From the NCBI GenBank assembly GCA_017546265.1, contig JAFYXG010000006.1, positions 1-35,735 on the forward strand: a stretch of DNA of 35,735 bases, read 5' to 3'. The notes beneath the pieces were generated by a model that saw nothing but the letters and a program-made list of their open reading frames with translations, was not told the origin of the DNA and made no database searches. The translations under genes were made by a program, and so were the position numbers. The DNA is from Alphaproteobacteria bacterium. GTDB taxonomy: Bacteria; Pseudomonadota; Alphaproteobacteria; Rs-D84. Positions 14,846 through 22,849 of the stretch are shown here, piece after piece (positions within the stretch are counted from its first letter, which is position 1; every line of letters begins with the position of its first letter).

Positions 14846-15400
14846 TTATTTTTTGTGTTCGTTTTTTGTAATTATTTCAATAAGTTCTGATTCTGGGGTC
14901 AGATATGATGCCTCGCCCGGGTGCAGAAAGACCATCTGTTTGCGACATGTCGCGGTACTGTGCCGCGCCTGATAACGTTGCATGGCACGACATTCTGATT
15001 CTGTACGCGTGCAGACCTGCGTCATTATGTCATATTCAACATCAGGCGGTGAATCATAAAAACGCCTATCGCCAGTCAAAATATCGTGCACGCACCATGC
15101 AGTCATGATTTCAGGCTGATAGCATGTGTCGGTATATGTACGATTGGGAACATCCGACAATTCAGATTCACATTCTGATTTCGTGGAAAAACAGGCCTGC
15201 CCCCACATGGCACCATGCGGCAACCACATGGAATAACAATACTTATCACGAATTTCAGCAAAGTATTCTGCAATAAAATCGCCGTCATGTTCCCCACTGC
15301 ATGCACATGTGTCAGGAACAATTATATCGGGCGAACGAGCGAAATCCCATATCAAACCAATGCCCAGCAGTGTAATAAAAAGCAATAAGAGTTTCTTCAT
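14846..15400 (-). CDS. Cys-rich exported protein of unknown function
   Basis: 184 aa. Signal peptide or N-terminal anchor MKKLLLLFITLLGIGLIW, then a mature part with many cysteines (CACSGEHDGDF, KYCYSMW, QACFSTKSECESEL, DTCYQPE, AWCVHD, QVCTRTESECRAM, TATCRKQ), in spacing that suggests disulfides in the periplasm. Two C-x6-C-type repeats (CFSTKSECE and CTRTESEC) look alike, so the protein may contain an internal duplication. Start: ATG at 15400 with GGGGT before it. Its stop lies 12 bp before DUF2130, so it may share the transcript, but a functional link is not evident. Confidence 0.7.
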   Translation of the reverse strand: MKKLLLLFITLLGIGLIWDFARSPDIIVPDTCACSGEHDGDFIAEYFAEIRDKYCYSMWLPHGAMWGQACFSTKSECESELSDVPNRTYTDTCYQPEIMTAWCVHDILTGDRRFYDSPPDVEYDIMTQVCTRTESECRAMQRYQARHSTATCRKQMVFLHPGEASYLTPESELIEIITKNEHKK

Positions 15401-15486
15401 TTTATACCCCGTAATCTGTATTCAGATACATATATACACCCACAACTGGACAAAATTGGTCCCCAAAAAAAACTTTGCCGCACAGA

Positions 15487-15576
15487 TTATAATCCCATTT
15501 TCCATAAATCGCAAGATTTGCTGTCTGTGGGAACACAGCCTGTCAAAAGCATACAAAATAAAACTATCTTTTTCAT
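15487..15576 (-). pseudogene. Truncated lipoprotein copy
   Basis: 29 codons: MKKIVLFCMLLTGC then VPTDSKSC and a stop soon after. It matches the start of the 112-aa lipoprotein at 33769-34107 (MKKIVLVCVFLIGC, STDSKSC). The ribosome binding site CAGGG and lipobox (LLTGC) survive, so a tiny lipoprotein might still be made, but the rest of the gene is gone. Confidence 0.65.
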
Positions 15577-15667
15577 ATAGCCCTGTGCATTCATCGCAGG
15601 TATTTTCACCATGCTCGCTGTACCACCGCCGTATCTTTGGGGCAATTTTAAATTCTGGAATATTCAA
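15577..15667 (-). pseudogene. MuF minor head protein fragment
   Basis: About 28 codons (LNIPEFKIAPK, then YSEHGENTCDEC) match the MuF segment of the 34140-35279 protein (LNIPEFEIKPK, HSEHGENSCDEC). The reading frame then jumps straight to 10 bp before the lipoprotein start, so everything from the rest of MuF through the lysozyme domain has been deleted relative to the 34-kb locus. The open frame 15422-15667 simply reads through this join. Confidence 0.7.
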
Positions 15668-15668
15668 T

Positions 15669-16040
15669 TCAGTTGCCGTATACCGTACGCAGCTGTTTTA
15701 TGATTGACTTTTGTGCATCTATGCCGGCCTTACGCAGGAACTCTTTTATAATGCGTTCTGTGTTCCGGTTCAGTTTTTTGCCGTATTGTCTGGTCAGTGT
15801 CTTTATGGTCTGTTCCAGATTGCGCAGTGTTTTACCACCGGCATACTTTGCGTTCTGGACCGGAATCGTTGTGTACGCGCGTTTTATCTCGGCCAGCATG
15901 GCTGTTATCATGCGGTCCATTTCCGCTGTCATGGCCTTGCGATAGTACGCCTCTGCCACCCGGTTTTTTGTAATGGGTGGCAATGTGATGTACCCGCCTG
16001 CGGCCTTGGCACGGCGGTTTTGTTTCTGCGTTGCGTTCAT
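15669..16040 (-). CDS. Phage minor head protein, N-terminal part (remnant)
   Basis: 123 aa, very basic. ITLPPITKNRVAEAYYRKAM followed by MDRMITAMLAEIKRAY resembles the N-terminus of SPP1 gp7/MuF-type minor head proteins (PPI-PN---E--Y-R--). It stops at 15669, immediately before the MuF fragment, so it and the fragment probably were one gene before decay. Start: ATG at 16040; GAGGAC lies inside the end of the upstream gene (Ile-Glu-Asp-stop), the same overlap style as in the cluster at 21-1331. Confidence 0.6.
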   Translation of the reverse strand: MNATQKQNRRAKAAGGYITLPPITKNRVAEAYYRKAMTAEMDRMITAMLAEIKRAYTTIPVQNAKYAGGKTLRNLEQTIKTLTRQYGKKLNRNTERIIKEFLRKAGIDAQKSIIKQLRTVYGN

Positions 16041-16046
16041 TGGGAA

Positions 16047-16805
16047 TCAGTCCTCGATAAACAAGTTGACAACAGGCACGTCTTGATTTATATTTTCAGT
16101 ATCAAGACCGTTGTTGGACCGTGCTCTGAATTGCGGCAAACCATCAACGGTTTTGTTTTGACCTATATACAAATCGTAATATGTCTTTCCATCCGCTTTT
16201 TTGCCGACAAAACAACCAACTTCTTTTTCTGTTCCGTTTATCAACACGTTATTTTTTATAATGGCAAACTGGACATAGTCGTCTTTTCTGTCGTCGTGTT
16301 TTAAATCCCCCCAGCCATCCGTTTTTCCGTTAGCAATCAGGTGTTTTAAATATCTGACAAGCATAAGTTTTTCCATCCCCGCACGTGACCTGGGGCCTGC
16401 TGTGTGGTCTATGCCTTTATCAGTGAACAAGATTTCGCCTAATTCTGGATGTGTTACCGTTTTTCCTTGCAGGTTTCCCTTATACCAATTTATGGTTTTA
16501 TCTCGTTCTACACGTATATCAGGGACTTCACGGGTAGTTATATGAACGACCCCATTTTCGTCTATGCGACCTGTACCCGCAGGTTTATCGCCAGACGAGC
16601 CGTCCCCGTCTGGCTGATTAAAACCCGTGTCGCCACCTGGGCATTTGTGCAGATTTTGTGCAGAAAATTCCAATAGGGAAACGGTCAAATTGGCGGAAAT
16701 CTTTGGTGTGTACACGTGTGCAGGACTGTGCAGATTTTGTGCAAACTTTGTGCAAAAACGCGGTTTTTTGTGCTTTTTTACAGCACAAATTGGTATTTTC
16801 GACAA
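16047..16805 (-). pseudogene. Remnant with LPD3-like (polyvalent protein) domain, 5' end lost
   Basis: Open to 16805, but no credible start: the upstream part (above about 16640) is low-quality sequence with repeats and ends at the terminator of tRNA-Lys. From about 16600 down it looks real: RIDENGVVHITTREV, THPELGEILFTDKGIDH, EKLMLVRYLKHLIANGKTDG, DYVQFAIIKNNVLINGTEKE, KTYYDLYIGQNK. This resembles LPD3-type domains at the ends of large polyvalent phage proteins (BECR-like fold), but the match is by eye. The stop overlaps the ribosome binding site of the minor head gene, so it was once an upstream member of the same phage operon. Confidence 0.5.
16646..16743 (+). repeat. Pair of 17-bp direct repeats, TGTGCAGATTTTGTGCA
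   Basis: Exact copies at 16646-16662 and 16727-16743, with further TGTGCA cores at about 16718 and 16749. They sit between the phage remnant and tRNA-Lys, in sequence that is unlikely to code. They might be binding sites of the lost element or part of an old attachment region. Confidence 0.6.
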
Positions 16806-16818
16806 CTAAGCAAATATG

Positions 16819-16840
16819 AAAAAACCGCGGAAATCCGCGG
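16819..16840 (-). terminator. Intrinsic terminator of tRNA-Lys
   Basis: Minus strand CCGCGG, ATTT loop, CCGCGG, followed by six T, starting 7 bp after the tRNA CCA end. Confidence 0.9.
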
Positions 16841-16846
16841 GTTTTC

Positions 16847-16922
16847 TGGTGGGGACACAGGGACTCGAACCCTGGACCCAATGATTAAAAGTCATTTGCT
16901 CTACCAACTGAGCTATGTCCCC
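16847..16922 (-). tRNA. tRNA-Lys (TTT anticodon)
   Basis: 76 nt with encoded CCA. Acceptor GGGGACA (5' end at 16922) pairs with TGTCCCC (16851-16857); discriminator A. The anticodon loop CTTTTAA gives TTT; the T arm contains GGTTCGAGTCC. Phage remnants lie directly beyond its 3' terminator, as expected if an element once inserted here. The open frame 16618-16881 through it is spurious. Confidence 0.97.
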
Positions 16923-17025
16923 AAAACTGGCCCGGGAATAATGAATTTTTTAATCCTTTTCCCAAGGGTCGGGCACTATTTTGACATATATTTTTTGTAA
17001 TTGCAAGAAAAAATACTGTTTTTTT

Positions 17026-17715
17026 TCATTTTTCTGTTTTATCACCCCGCCCGGTCGTGTCCGCTGATGTCAGGTGCTGTTGAAAGTTCAATGCAGATAC
17101 ACTGTCCGAATCCAGCCAATCTAAAATATGCTCCATTAAGGATGCTATATAGCGGGCAGATACACGACTGTTACGGTGAAACTTGTTTTCGTTTATCAAA
17201 TGCGTCATATCACGGGCCAATGATGATAAAATCTGGGTCTGTTCAGAAGTAAAAATATTGTGCTGACTGTCATGAAACAACAAATTGTCCAAATCATTAT
17301 GGCATCTATGCAACCGATCTAACATTGAAGGTGTGATCCTGAGGCGTGCTGATATTTCTGGAACACGCCAGACCAACATGCGATTTAATCCACTGGCTGT
17401 CAATTTAGAACGGACGTTCATCATTTCACGCAACAGTACAATTATATTCACCATAACCAGGTTCAGCCTGTCGGACATGCTGTTTGCCATACTTTTTTTC
17501 ATTTGGCGGGCAACACGCGAATTCGTATAGTCATACAGCAAAAATACCAAGGGTATCGACAGTAATGATGCAGATACATTTATTATCAAATCACGCAAAT
17601 TTTCAGTCGGTGCATTATCTATGGCACCCGTATACAAAATTACCCCGCCCGCAATCGACATCAAATAAGGTATGGATTTTAACAAAATTGTGCGGATATG
17701 AATCTTCATATCCAT
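17026..17715 (-). CDS. Two-helix membrane protein of unknown function
   Basis: 229 aa. Hydrophobic helices at about residues 13-31 (SIPYLMSIAGGVILYTGAI) and 43-61 (LIINVSASLLSIPLVFLLY), then a soluble helical domain of about 165 residues with LVMVNIIVLLREMMNV and several Arg/His-rich helices. The layout resembles small bacterial membrane sensors, but no family motif was recognised. Start: ATG at 17715, weak ribosome binding site; a second ATG lies two codons in. It is 42 bp downstream of the MFS gene at 17758 on the same strand and may share its transcript. Confidence 0.65.
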   Translation of the reverse strand: MDMKIHIRTILLKSIPYLMSIAGGVILYTGAIDNAPTENLRDLIINVSASLLSIPLVFLLYDYTNSRVARQMKKSMANSMSDRLNLVMVNIIVLLREMMNVRSKLTASGLNRMLVWRVPEISARLRITPSMLDRLHRCHNDLDNLLFHDSQHNIFTSEQTQILSSLARDMTHLINENKFHRNSRVSARYIASLMEHILDWLDSDSVSALNFQQHLTSADTTGRGDKTEK

Positions 17716-17757
17716 AACTTACTTTATTATCAATACTTTATGTACAAGAACTTAAAC

Positions 17758-18996
17758 CTAGGCATCGTTGGTCGAGTGCTGTAACGTCTTGGGTCTTTTT
17801 ATGTTAGGATTGTGCTCAATCGTACATCTGTCGCGAATAAACAGTAATGCCCACAAACCTATGCATATCAATATCGCCCCAAGTATCAACAAACTGAAAC
17901 GCCAACTGCCCAGTGTGCCACCCAAGCCAATCAGTAAACATGTAAAAATATAGACTATATTGTCGCCTATGCTGTACAATGATAATATTACAGAACGATA
18001 CGCACCAGGTAAAAAATCCTGAAATCGCGAGTACAGCAATATGTAAATCCCTGCAAAAAGCATATAAGATATGCCCAACAGCCACAGACCACCAATGGAA
18101 TAAAATACACCAAACAGCATATACCCCAACCCAGCGATACAAATCAGACTGAATAACATCCAATCTGGCACACGCTTAAAACGATGGGCAAATGTTTGAC
18201 CAAATACCGTACAACCCAATATAAAAAACTGAACAAAGCCCACAAAAACAACAGGAACGCCTATTTGGGCCGCAATTGGACTGAGATAATCGTCCAGGTA
18301 ACATATGTTGCTGACCAGTAATGTTAATACCAACATTAAAAATATACAAGGTGTTTGTACACATATCTTGGTGCCTGTCTTGAACAGTCTGGCAAAGTGG
18401 ATTTTACGAATATTTCCGCGTACATTCCTGCGTTTTGCCCGCGTTCTGATGCGCAGCAAGAATAATATAGATATGCCCAATATCGCAATCGTTATGTATG
18501 TTATACAATCATACCCCGCAAACATTAACAACGACCCCATCGCAGATAAAGCACCGCCCGCCGCAACAACATTATATCTGACCCCCAAAACGCGTGCATA
18601 TATGTCGTAATGTCGCCGTGCACGCAATTCATCATAAAACAACCCTTCGAATGCAACATTCCAAAACGCACACTGAATCCCCCATAAAAACATACCTGTC
18701 GCAAACCCCAAATAATTCGGCATAAATAACCACAGCAAAAAACCCGTTGCCTTTAATAACTGCCCCACAATCATGGCGTATTTGCCACCAATCATATTCG
18801 TTAGCCACGTAACAGGTATCTGCATCATAAATGTACCAACAGATAATATAATAAATAACGATGATAACTGCATATCGGACATTCCATGATTCTGCATAAA
18901 AATTGCATATACAGGTGCCAAAAACATTAACTTGTTAAAAAATGCAAAGCCGTATGCATTTGTTAAAAAATGCTGTAATGAGGTTTTCTTTTTCAT
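17758..18996 (-). CDS. MFS transporter (second of tandem pair)
   Basis: 412 aa, about 12 transmembrane helices. AYGFAFFNKLMFLAPVYAIF in helix 1, the loop 2-3 region ITWLTNM-GGKYAM-type (here VTWLTNMIGGKYAMIVGQLL), and LGGTLGSWRFSLLILG near the end are shared with the upstream paralogue at 19058-20227. Major facilitator proteins exchange small molecules against protons or sugars; the substrate cannot be told. Start: the frame is open to 19041, but the ATG at 18996 (MKKKTSLQHF) follows AGGA and aligns with the start of the paralogue. The gap to the upstream gene is 61 bp, so a common transcript is likely. Confidence 0.85.
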   Translation of the reverse strand: MKKKTSLQHFLTNAYGFAFFNKLMFLAPVYAIFMQNHGMSDMQLSSLFIILSVGTFMMQIPVTWLTNMIGGKYAMIVGQLLKATGFLLWLFMPNYLGFATGMFLWGIQCAFWNVAFEGLFYDELRARRHYDIYARVLGVRYNVVAAGGALSAMGSLLMFAGYDCITYITIAILGISILFLLRIRTRAKRRNVRGNIRKIHFARLFKTGTKICVQTPCIFLMLVLTLLVSNICYLDDYLSPIAAQIGVPVVFVGFVQFFILGCTVFGQTFAHRFKRVPDWMLFSLICIAGLGYMLFGVFYSIGGLWLLGISYMLFAGIYILLYSRFQDFLPGAYRSVILSLYSIGDNIVYIFTCLLIGLGGTLGSWRFSLLILGAILICIGLWALLFIRDRCTIEHNPNIKRPKTLQHSTNDA

Positions 18997-19057
18997 TTCC
19001 TGTCCGTTATAATCGCACATAAATATAACGCATTCAAACAAAAATTCCTAGGACATT

Positions 19058-20227
19058 TTATAGCCGACTGGACGTAAAACGAATTCCGTATTTTTTTACC
19101 AAGGCAAATATACATACACATATCATCAAAATCCCCAGTATCATTATGCTGAAACGCCAACTGCCCAATGTCGAGCCCAAACCAATTATCCCGCATACCG
19201 CCATATACAAAACATATGTTATGGTCGTGTACAGTGATAATATTACCGAACGGTGACGCCGTGGGGTTAAATGCTGAAACCGCGAATACAGCAATGTGTA
19301 AATACCATACACCAACATGTATGCAATGCCCATAAGCCACAACGATGACGTACTGTAATCATGAGCAAACACAATATAACAAATCCCCGCCATACCATAC
19401 AACATATACAAAAACCAATCAGATACATGGCCAAATTTATATGCAAATCGTTGGCCAATCGTGGCACACCCTAATAGAAACAGCGATACTATACCAACGT
19501 ATTCTGTGCCAATTCCAATCTGAAGCCCAATGGGGCTGAGAAAATCGTCCAGGTATGATATATTTCCAACCAACAATGCCAGTATCATTGTGGTCATTAA
19601 ACATGGTACCGTTAAAACCGTTTTCATACCCCGCTGAAACATTTGACGCAACCTGGGGGTGGATGCAAAAACATGTCCCGGTGCCGGACGATACGGTACC
19701 GCCAACAGGCATATCATAGACAGTAATATTGCCCCAACCGATGCCCAGGTCACCCAATCATACCCCATAAACATCAACAAAGAACCAAATGCCGACAGTG
19801 CTGTCCCAACAGACTCGTACGTGGATTTACGCCCCAGGATTCGCGAATATTCACGCCGCAGACCATATGCAGAAACAGAATCATAGACCAGACCTTCGAA
19901 TGCAACACTGCGAAATCCTGCCTGGACACCCCATAAAAACATACCAACCGTAAAACCCACAGGGGTCGGCATTATCAACCACAATAAAATTGCAACACCT
20001 TTTAACATTTGCCCAACCAGCATAGACCAGCGTTGCCCCAGGCGGTTGGTCAGAAATGTTATGGGCACCTGGCCCAATATCGTCCCCAGTGCAGAAACTA
20101 TAAACATTGCGGACAACATCAGGTCTGACAAGCCATGTTCCTGCATAAAAATTGCATAAACCGGGGCCAACAACAGAAATTTGTTAAAAAAAGCAAACCC
20201 ATATAACGAAAATAACAATCGTTTCAT
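19058..20227 (-). CDS. MFS transporter (first of tandem pair)
   Basis: 389 aa, about 12 transmembrane helices, paralogous to 17758-18996 along its whole length (LYGFAFFNKFLLLAPVYAIF, VPITFLTNRLGQRWSMLVGQ, NISYLDDFLSPIGLQIG, LGSTLGSWRFSIMILG). The pair arose by tandem duplication and has diverged to moderate identity, suggesting related but distinct substrates. Start: the ATG at 20227 has AAGGACGGGA ahead of it; the frame is open to 20254. A promoter with TATAAT lies at 20255-20282, back to back with that of the 788-aa gene. Confidence 0.85.
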   Translation of the reverse strand: MKRLLFSLYGFAFFNKFLLLAPVYAIFMQEHGLSDLMLSAMFIVSALGTILGQVPITFLTNRLGQRWSMLVGQMLKGVAILLWLIMPTPVGFTVGMFLWGVQAGFRSVAFEGLVYDSVSAYGLRREYSRILGRKSTYESVGTALSAFGSLLMFMGYDWVTWASVGAILLSMICLLAVPYRPAPGHVFASTPRLRQMFQRGMKTVLTVPCLMTTMILALLVGNISYLDDFLSPIGLQIGIGTEYVGIVSLFLLGCATIGQRFAYKFGHVSDWFLYMLYGMAGICYIVFAHDYSTSSLWLMGIAYMLVYGIYTLLYSRFQHLTPRRHRSVILSLYTTITYVLYMAVCGIIGLGSTLGSWRFSIMILGILMICVCIFALVKKYGIRFTSSRL

Positions 20228-20254
20228 ATTTTCCCGTCCTTGGTTATCATGCAA

Positions 20255-20282
20255 ATTATACGAAAATACACCAAAATGTACA
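20255..20282 (-). promoter_or_regulatory. Promoter of the MFS pair
   Basis: Minus strand TGTACA (20277-20282), 16-bp spacer, TATAAT (20255-20260). Good -10, weak -35. Confidence 0.5.
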
Positions 20283-20289
20283 GTAAAGA

Positions 20290-20318
20290 TTGAAAACTGG
20301 TTAAGTTTGGACTATAAT
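20290..20318 (+). promoter_or_regulatory. Promoter of the 788-aa protein gene
   Basis: TTGAAA (20290-20295), 17-bp spacer, TATAAT (20313-20318); divergent from the MFS promoter with only a few bases between the two -35 boxes. Confidence 0.75.
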
Positions 20319-20347
20319 GAATAGGATAGATAAAAGGTGTACCAGAT

Positions 20348-22714
20348 ATGGCAAACATGAAAGATTTTTTAACCATGTATTATAACAGATTGATATTTCG
20401 TGAAATGTCACACGAACAATTTGTGCAATTTTGTGGCTATATCAAAGATAAAAAAGCAACCGACAACCAGAAAATATGGGCTCAGGAATTATTAAAAAAA
20501 GACCCCGCGACAGGACAGTTTTTGGTCGTACCAAATACCAATCTTTATGTAAGAAAGGATTTGCCAGACCCCGCATCCCCAACAGAGGGCTTGAACGATG
20601 CTGAATGGAAGAAGTTGTTTAAGGCATTTCAATCTGCGTTCCAGTCAATGGATGGAGCAAAAAAAGATTTTAAATACAATGAAAAAGCTACTAAATTCCT
20701 GGAAAAATATTTTGGTTCACACACTACAGGGGGAGTGACAGTTCACCATCTGTTTCAATATACAAAGGCTACCACATTAGGAAGACAGGTAATCGGCCCC
20801 GCCCCAGCAGGAACTGTTCCAGATAAAACTCTGTACGGATTCCTGAAAAAATATCCGCGATTAGAATTACAATTTAAAAACTGGGGATTGTTGACTGACG
20901 ATTTTTCATATAACGACCTGTTGGACGGAATCGAAAATGAAAAGTATAACAAGAATCCGAAATTTAGAAAAAAACTGGAGCAAGTGGCCCAGGTTATAGA
21001 CGGTTATGTCGCGGGTGATGCAACTATGCAGGCACGTTTGGGAATTTCAGATCCACGTACCATACCAGACTGTGGCGATACTTCTTTGTGGTTTGATGAC
21101 GATAATATTTCCGCTTTTAGACTTGACCAATTCAAAAACGAATATAAGACTCTGTTAAATACACTGCGAACAGATGGCAAGATTCGAGAGGTTTTCGAAA
21201 ATCATGACGGGGGTAAAATTTCGGGGCCGCTGAATAAGGCACTGAATAACTTGTCGTACGACAACCCAAACAGCGATGATTATGTACAACCAAAGCGAGA
21301 AGATACACTGACTATGTCAGAACGACTGGCAGAGTGGTGGGACGATACGTATTCAGATTGCCTGGAAAAATATATAAAACTTAGACCGGACCAACTGTTC
21401 TTTTCACCCGAAGCAAAAAGTATTTTCAAACATCTGAAAAAAGCAAAAAAAACAGAGGGATTGAACGATGTATTGAAAAATATTGGCGATGCTAAAGCAA
21501 AATTAAAAGCGGCACGCGATTTCAAGTCTGAAAAGCATTTGGCTTGGTTTGAAAAAATCTTGAAAGCTTTGCAAAGTGATAAAAAATTGTCACATGTTTG
21601 GGCAGGTGCTTTGAAAGACGGAACCCATATGCAGGCTTTGGTCAAGGAAATCATGATCCGGGCAATCAAAGAAGGAAAAAAAGAAGAGGCAAAAACCGCT
21701 TTGGAACTGATTTCTGTTTTGCACTATGACTATACCACCAGCAAAATTATGGATACGTTGAAAAAGGAAAACTTGACCCTTTTTTCTGATGGAAAGTTAT
21801 CCTGGAACAAAAACGAGGGGGTTAAATTTGTCACAAACGCATTGGACAAAAGCTTAAAATTGGCTCTGATGGGTATTGGTTATGGAATAACCGTTGCAGG
21901 CAACGCATACAAACTGTCCGGCAGAAAAATTAAACGCTATTCGGATAACAATGGTAATTTTGCACGTGAACATGATGCGTTTTTGAATAAACAGCGTGAT
22001 GATAAACACGATCTGGACGTTATGCTGCATGCAGAAAGGGTTCAACAAGCACATACACAAACTGTGGTAGATGGTATTCGAGGAACTCGATCATACGATG
22101 TCGCAAAGACTGATATAGAAACAAGTTTAGCAGGACTACAGACACGCGTAAACAATACACAGATGGCGTTACACCAGCAAAAACAGGATTTGCTGGATAT
22201 TATATACGACTCAACAACTGGTGCCTGCAGAATTTCAAACACAGATGCCTCTGCAATTTATCACTTCTTGGAAGATTTAAATAACCCAACACTGCCGACA
22301 GTACCCGTGCTGGCTGCACCTATTGTAACAATAGGCGGAATCACGTATGATTTAGCACATATGTTAAACAGAATTTTGTTGCGTCAACGGGTCTATCGGC
22401 AACGCACGGCAAACCGCGATACAGAACAAGATAAACTAAATCAACTGGTTGAAGGCAAAGAATTGCTGGATCAACTGAATGCACAAATTATTCAACACCA
22501 GAATGAATTTGATAACTGGGATACAAATCATGTCGATGACCTGGAAGAATTAGTTCAACATTGGAACATGTTGGAAACAGGTCGTAACACAAAGACAGGA
22601 CCAATGTTTAACTGGTTCAGAAATTTAAGTGCAAAAAAAGCACAAAAGAACTTTAATGCAAGAATACCGCAAATTATTACAGAGTACAATCGAAGTCATT
22701 CTATTGCGGCTTGA
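20348..22714 (+). CDS. Large unrecognised cytosolic protein (788 aa)
   Basis: No family recognised. No signal peptide. Lys/Asp-rich and mostly helical; residues about 1-120 contain YNRLIFREMSHEQFVQFCGY, the middle has many Lys-rich helices (KSIFKHLKKAKKTEGLND, KEGKKEEAKTALELI). A hydrophobic stretch at about 505-525 (LKLALMGIGYGITVAGNAY) could insert in a membrane. Residues 590-760 are likely coiled coil (TRVNNTQMALHQQKQDLLDI, QLVEGKELLDQLNAQII). Start: ATG at 20348, AAAGGTG nine bases before. Strong promoter, monocistronic, followed at once by another promoter. Size, charge and the absence of known domains would fit a secreted effector or structural protein, but nothing in the sequence shows this. 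Confidence 0.8.
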   Translation: MANMKDFLTMYYNRLIFREMSHEQFVQFCGYIKDKKATDNQKIWAQELLKKDPATGQFLVVPNTNLYVRKDLPDPASPTEGLNDAEWKKLFKAFQSAFQSMDGAKKDFKYNEKATKFLEKYFGSHTTGGVTVHHLFQYTKATTLGRQVIGPAPAGTVPDKTLYGFLKKYPRLELQFKNWGLLTDDFSYNDLLDGIENEKYNKNPKFRKKLEQVAQVIDGYVAGDATMQARLGISDPRTIPDCGDTSLWFDDDNISAFRLDQFKNEYKTLLNTLRTDGKIREVFENHDGGKISGPLNKALNNLSYDNPNSDDYVQPKREDTLTMSERLAEWWDDTYSDCLEKYIKLRPDQLFFSPEAKSIFKHLKKAKKTEGLNDVLKNIGDAKAKLKAARDFKSEKHLAWFEKILKALQSDKKLSHVWAGALKDGTHMQALVKEIMIRAIKEGKKEEAKTALELISVLHYDYTTSKIMDTLKKENLTLFSDGKLSWNKNEGVKFVTNALDKSLKLALMGIGYGITVAGNAYKLSGRKIKRYSDNNGNFAREHDAFLNKQRDDKHDLDVMLHAERVQQAHTQTVVDGIRGTRSYDVAKTDIETSLAGLQTRVNNTQMALHQQKQDLLDIIYDSTTGACRISNTDASAIYHFLEDLNNPTLPTVPVLAAPIVTIGGITYDLAHMLNRILLRQRVYRQRTANRDTEQDKLNQLVEGKELLDQLNAQIIQHQNEFDNWDTNHVDDLEELVQHWNMLETGRNTKTGPMFNWFRNLSAKKAQKNFNARIPQIITEYNRSHSIAA

Positions 22715-22739
22715 TTTTTTCTGTGATTTGTGGTATAAT
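22711..22739 (+). promoter_or_regulatory. Promoter of the phage-fibre-like gene
   Basis: TTGATT (22711-22716) overlaps the stop of the 788-aa gene; 17-bp spacer; TATAAT (22734-22739). Confidence 0.7.
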
Positions 22740-22806
22740 GCAAGCATGCGTCATCGAAGTATCGATGGCGTTTGCTTTTTATCCCCCTGCCCCACAATGG
22801 CGGGGG
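22740..22806 (+). terminator. Leader with two tandem terminator-like hairpins
   Basis: Hairpin 1: CGTCATCGA (22749-22757), AGTA loop, TCGATGGCG, with an outer GCAAG/TTTGC pairing and TTTTT after it. Hairpin 2: CCCCTGCC (22784-22791), 7-base loop, GGCGGGGG, then CGTTTATTT. Both follow the 22711 promoter and precede the gene at 22850, so they may attenuate it or end a short RNA of about 35 nt. They could also terminate read-through from the 788-aa gene. A similar layout occurs at 35293-35385. Confidence 0.6.
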
Positions 22807-22849
22807 CGTTTATTTATGTGAAAAATAAAAAAAAGAAAGGATGATAATT

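Noticed and set aside
16646..16743. CRISPR-like repeat array
   Set aside because: Only two full repeats, no regular spacers, no cas genes; no CRISPR array seen anywhere in the window.
16618..16881. 87-codon minus-strand frame starting in tRNA-Lys
   Set aside because: Overlaps the tRNA and its terminator; the amino-acid sequence is chance.
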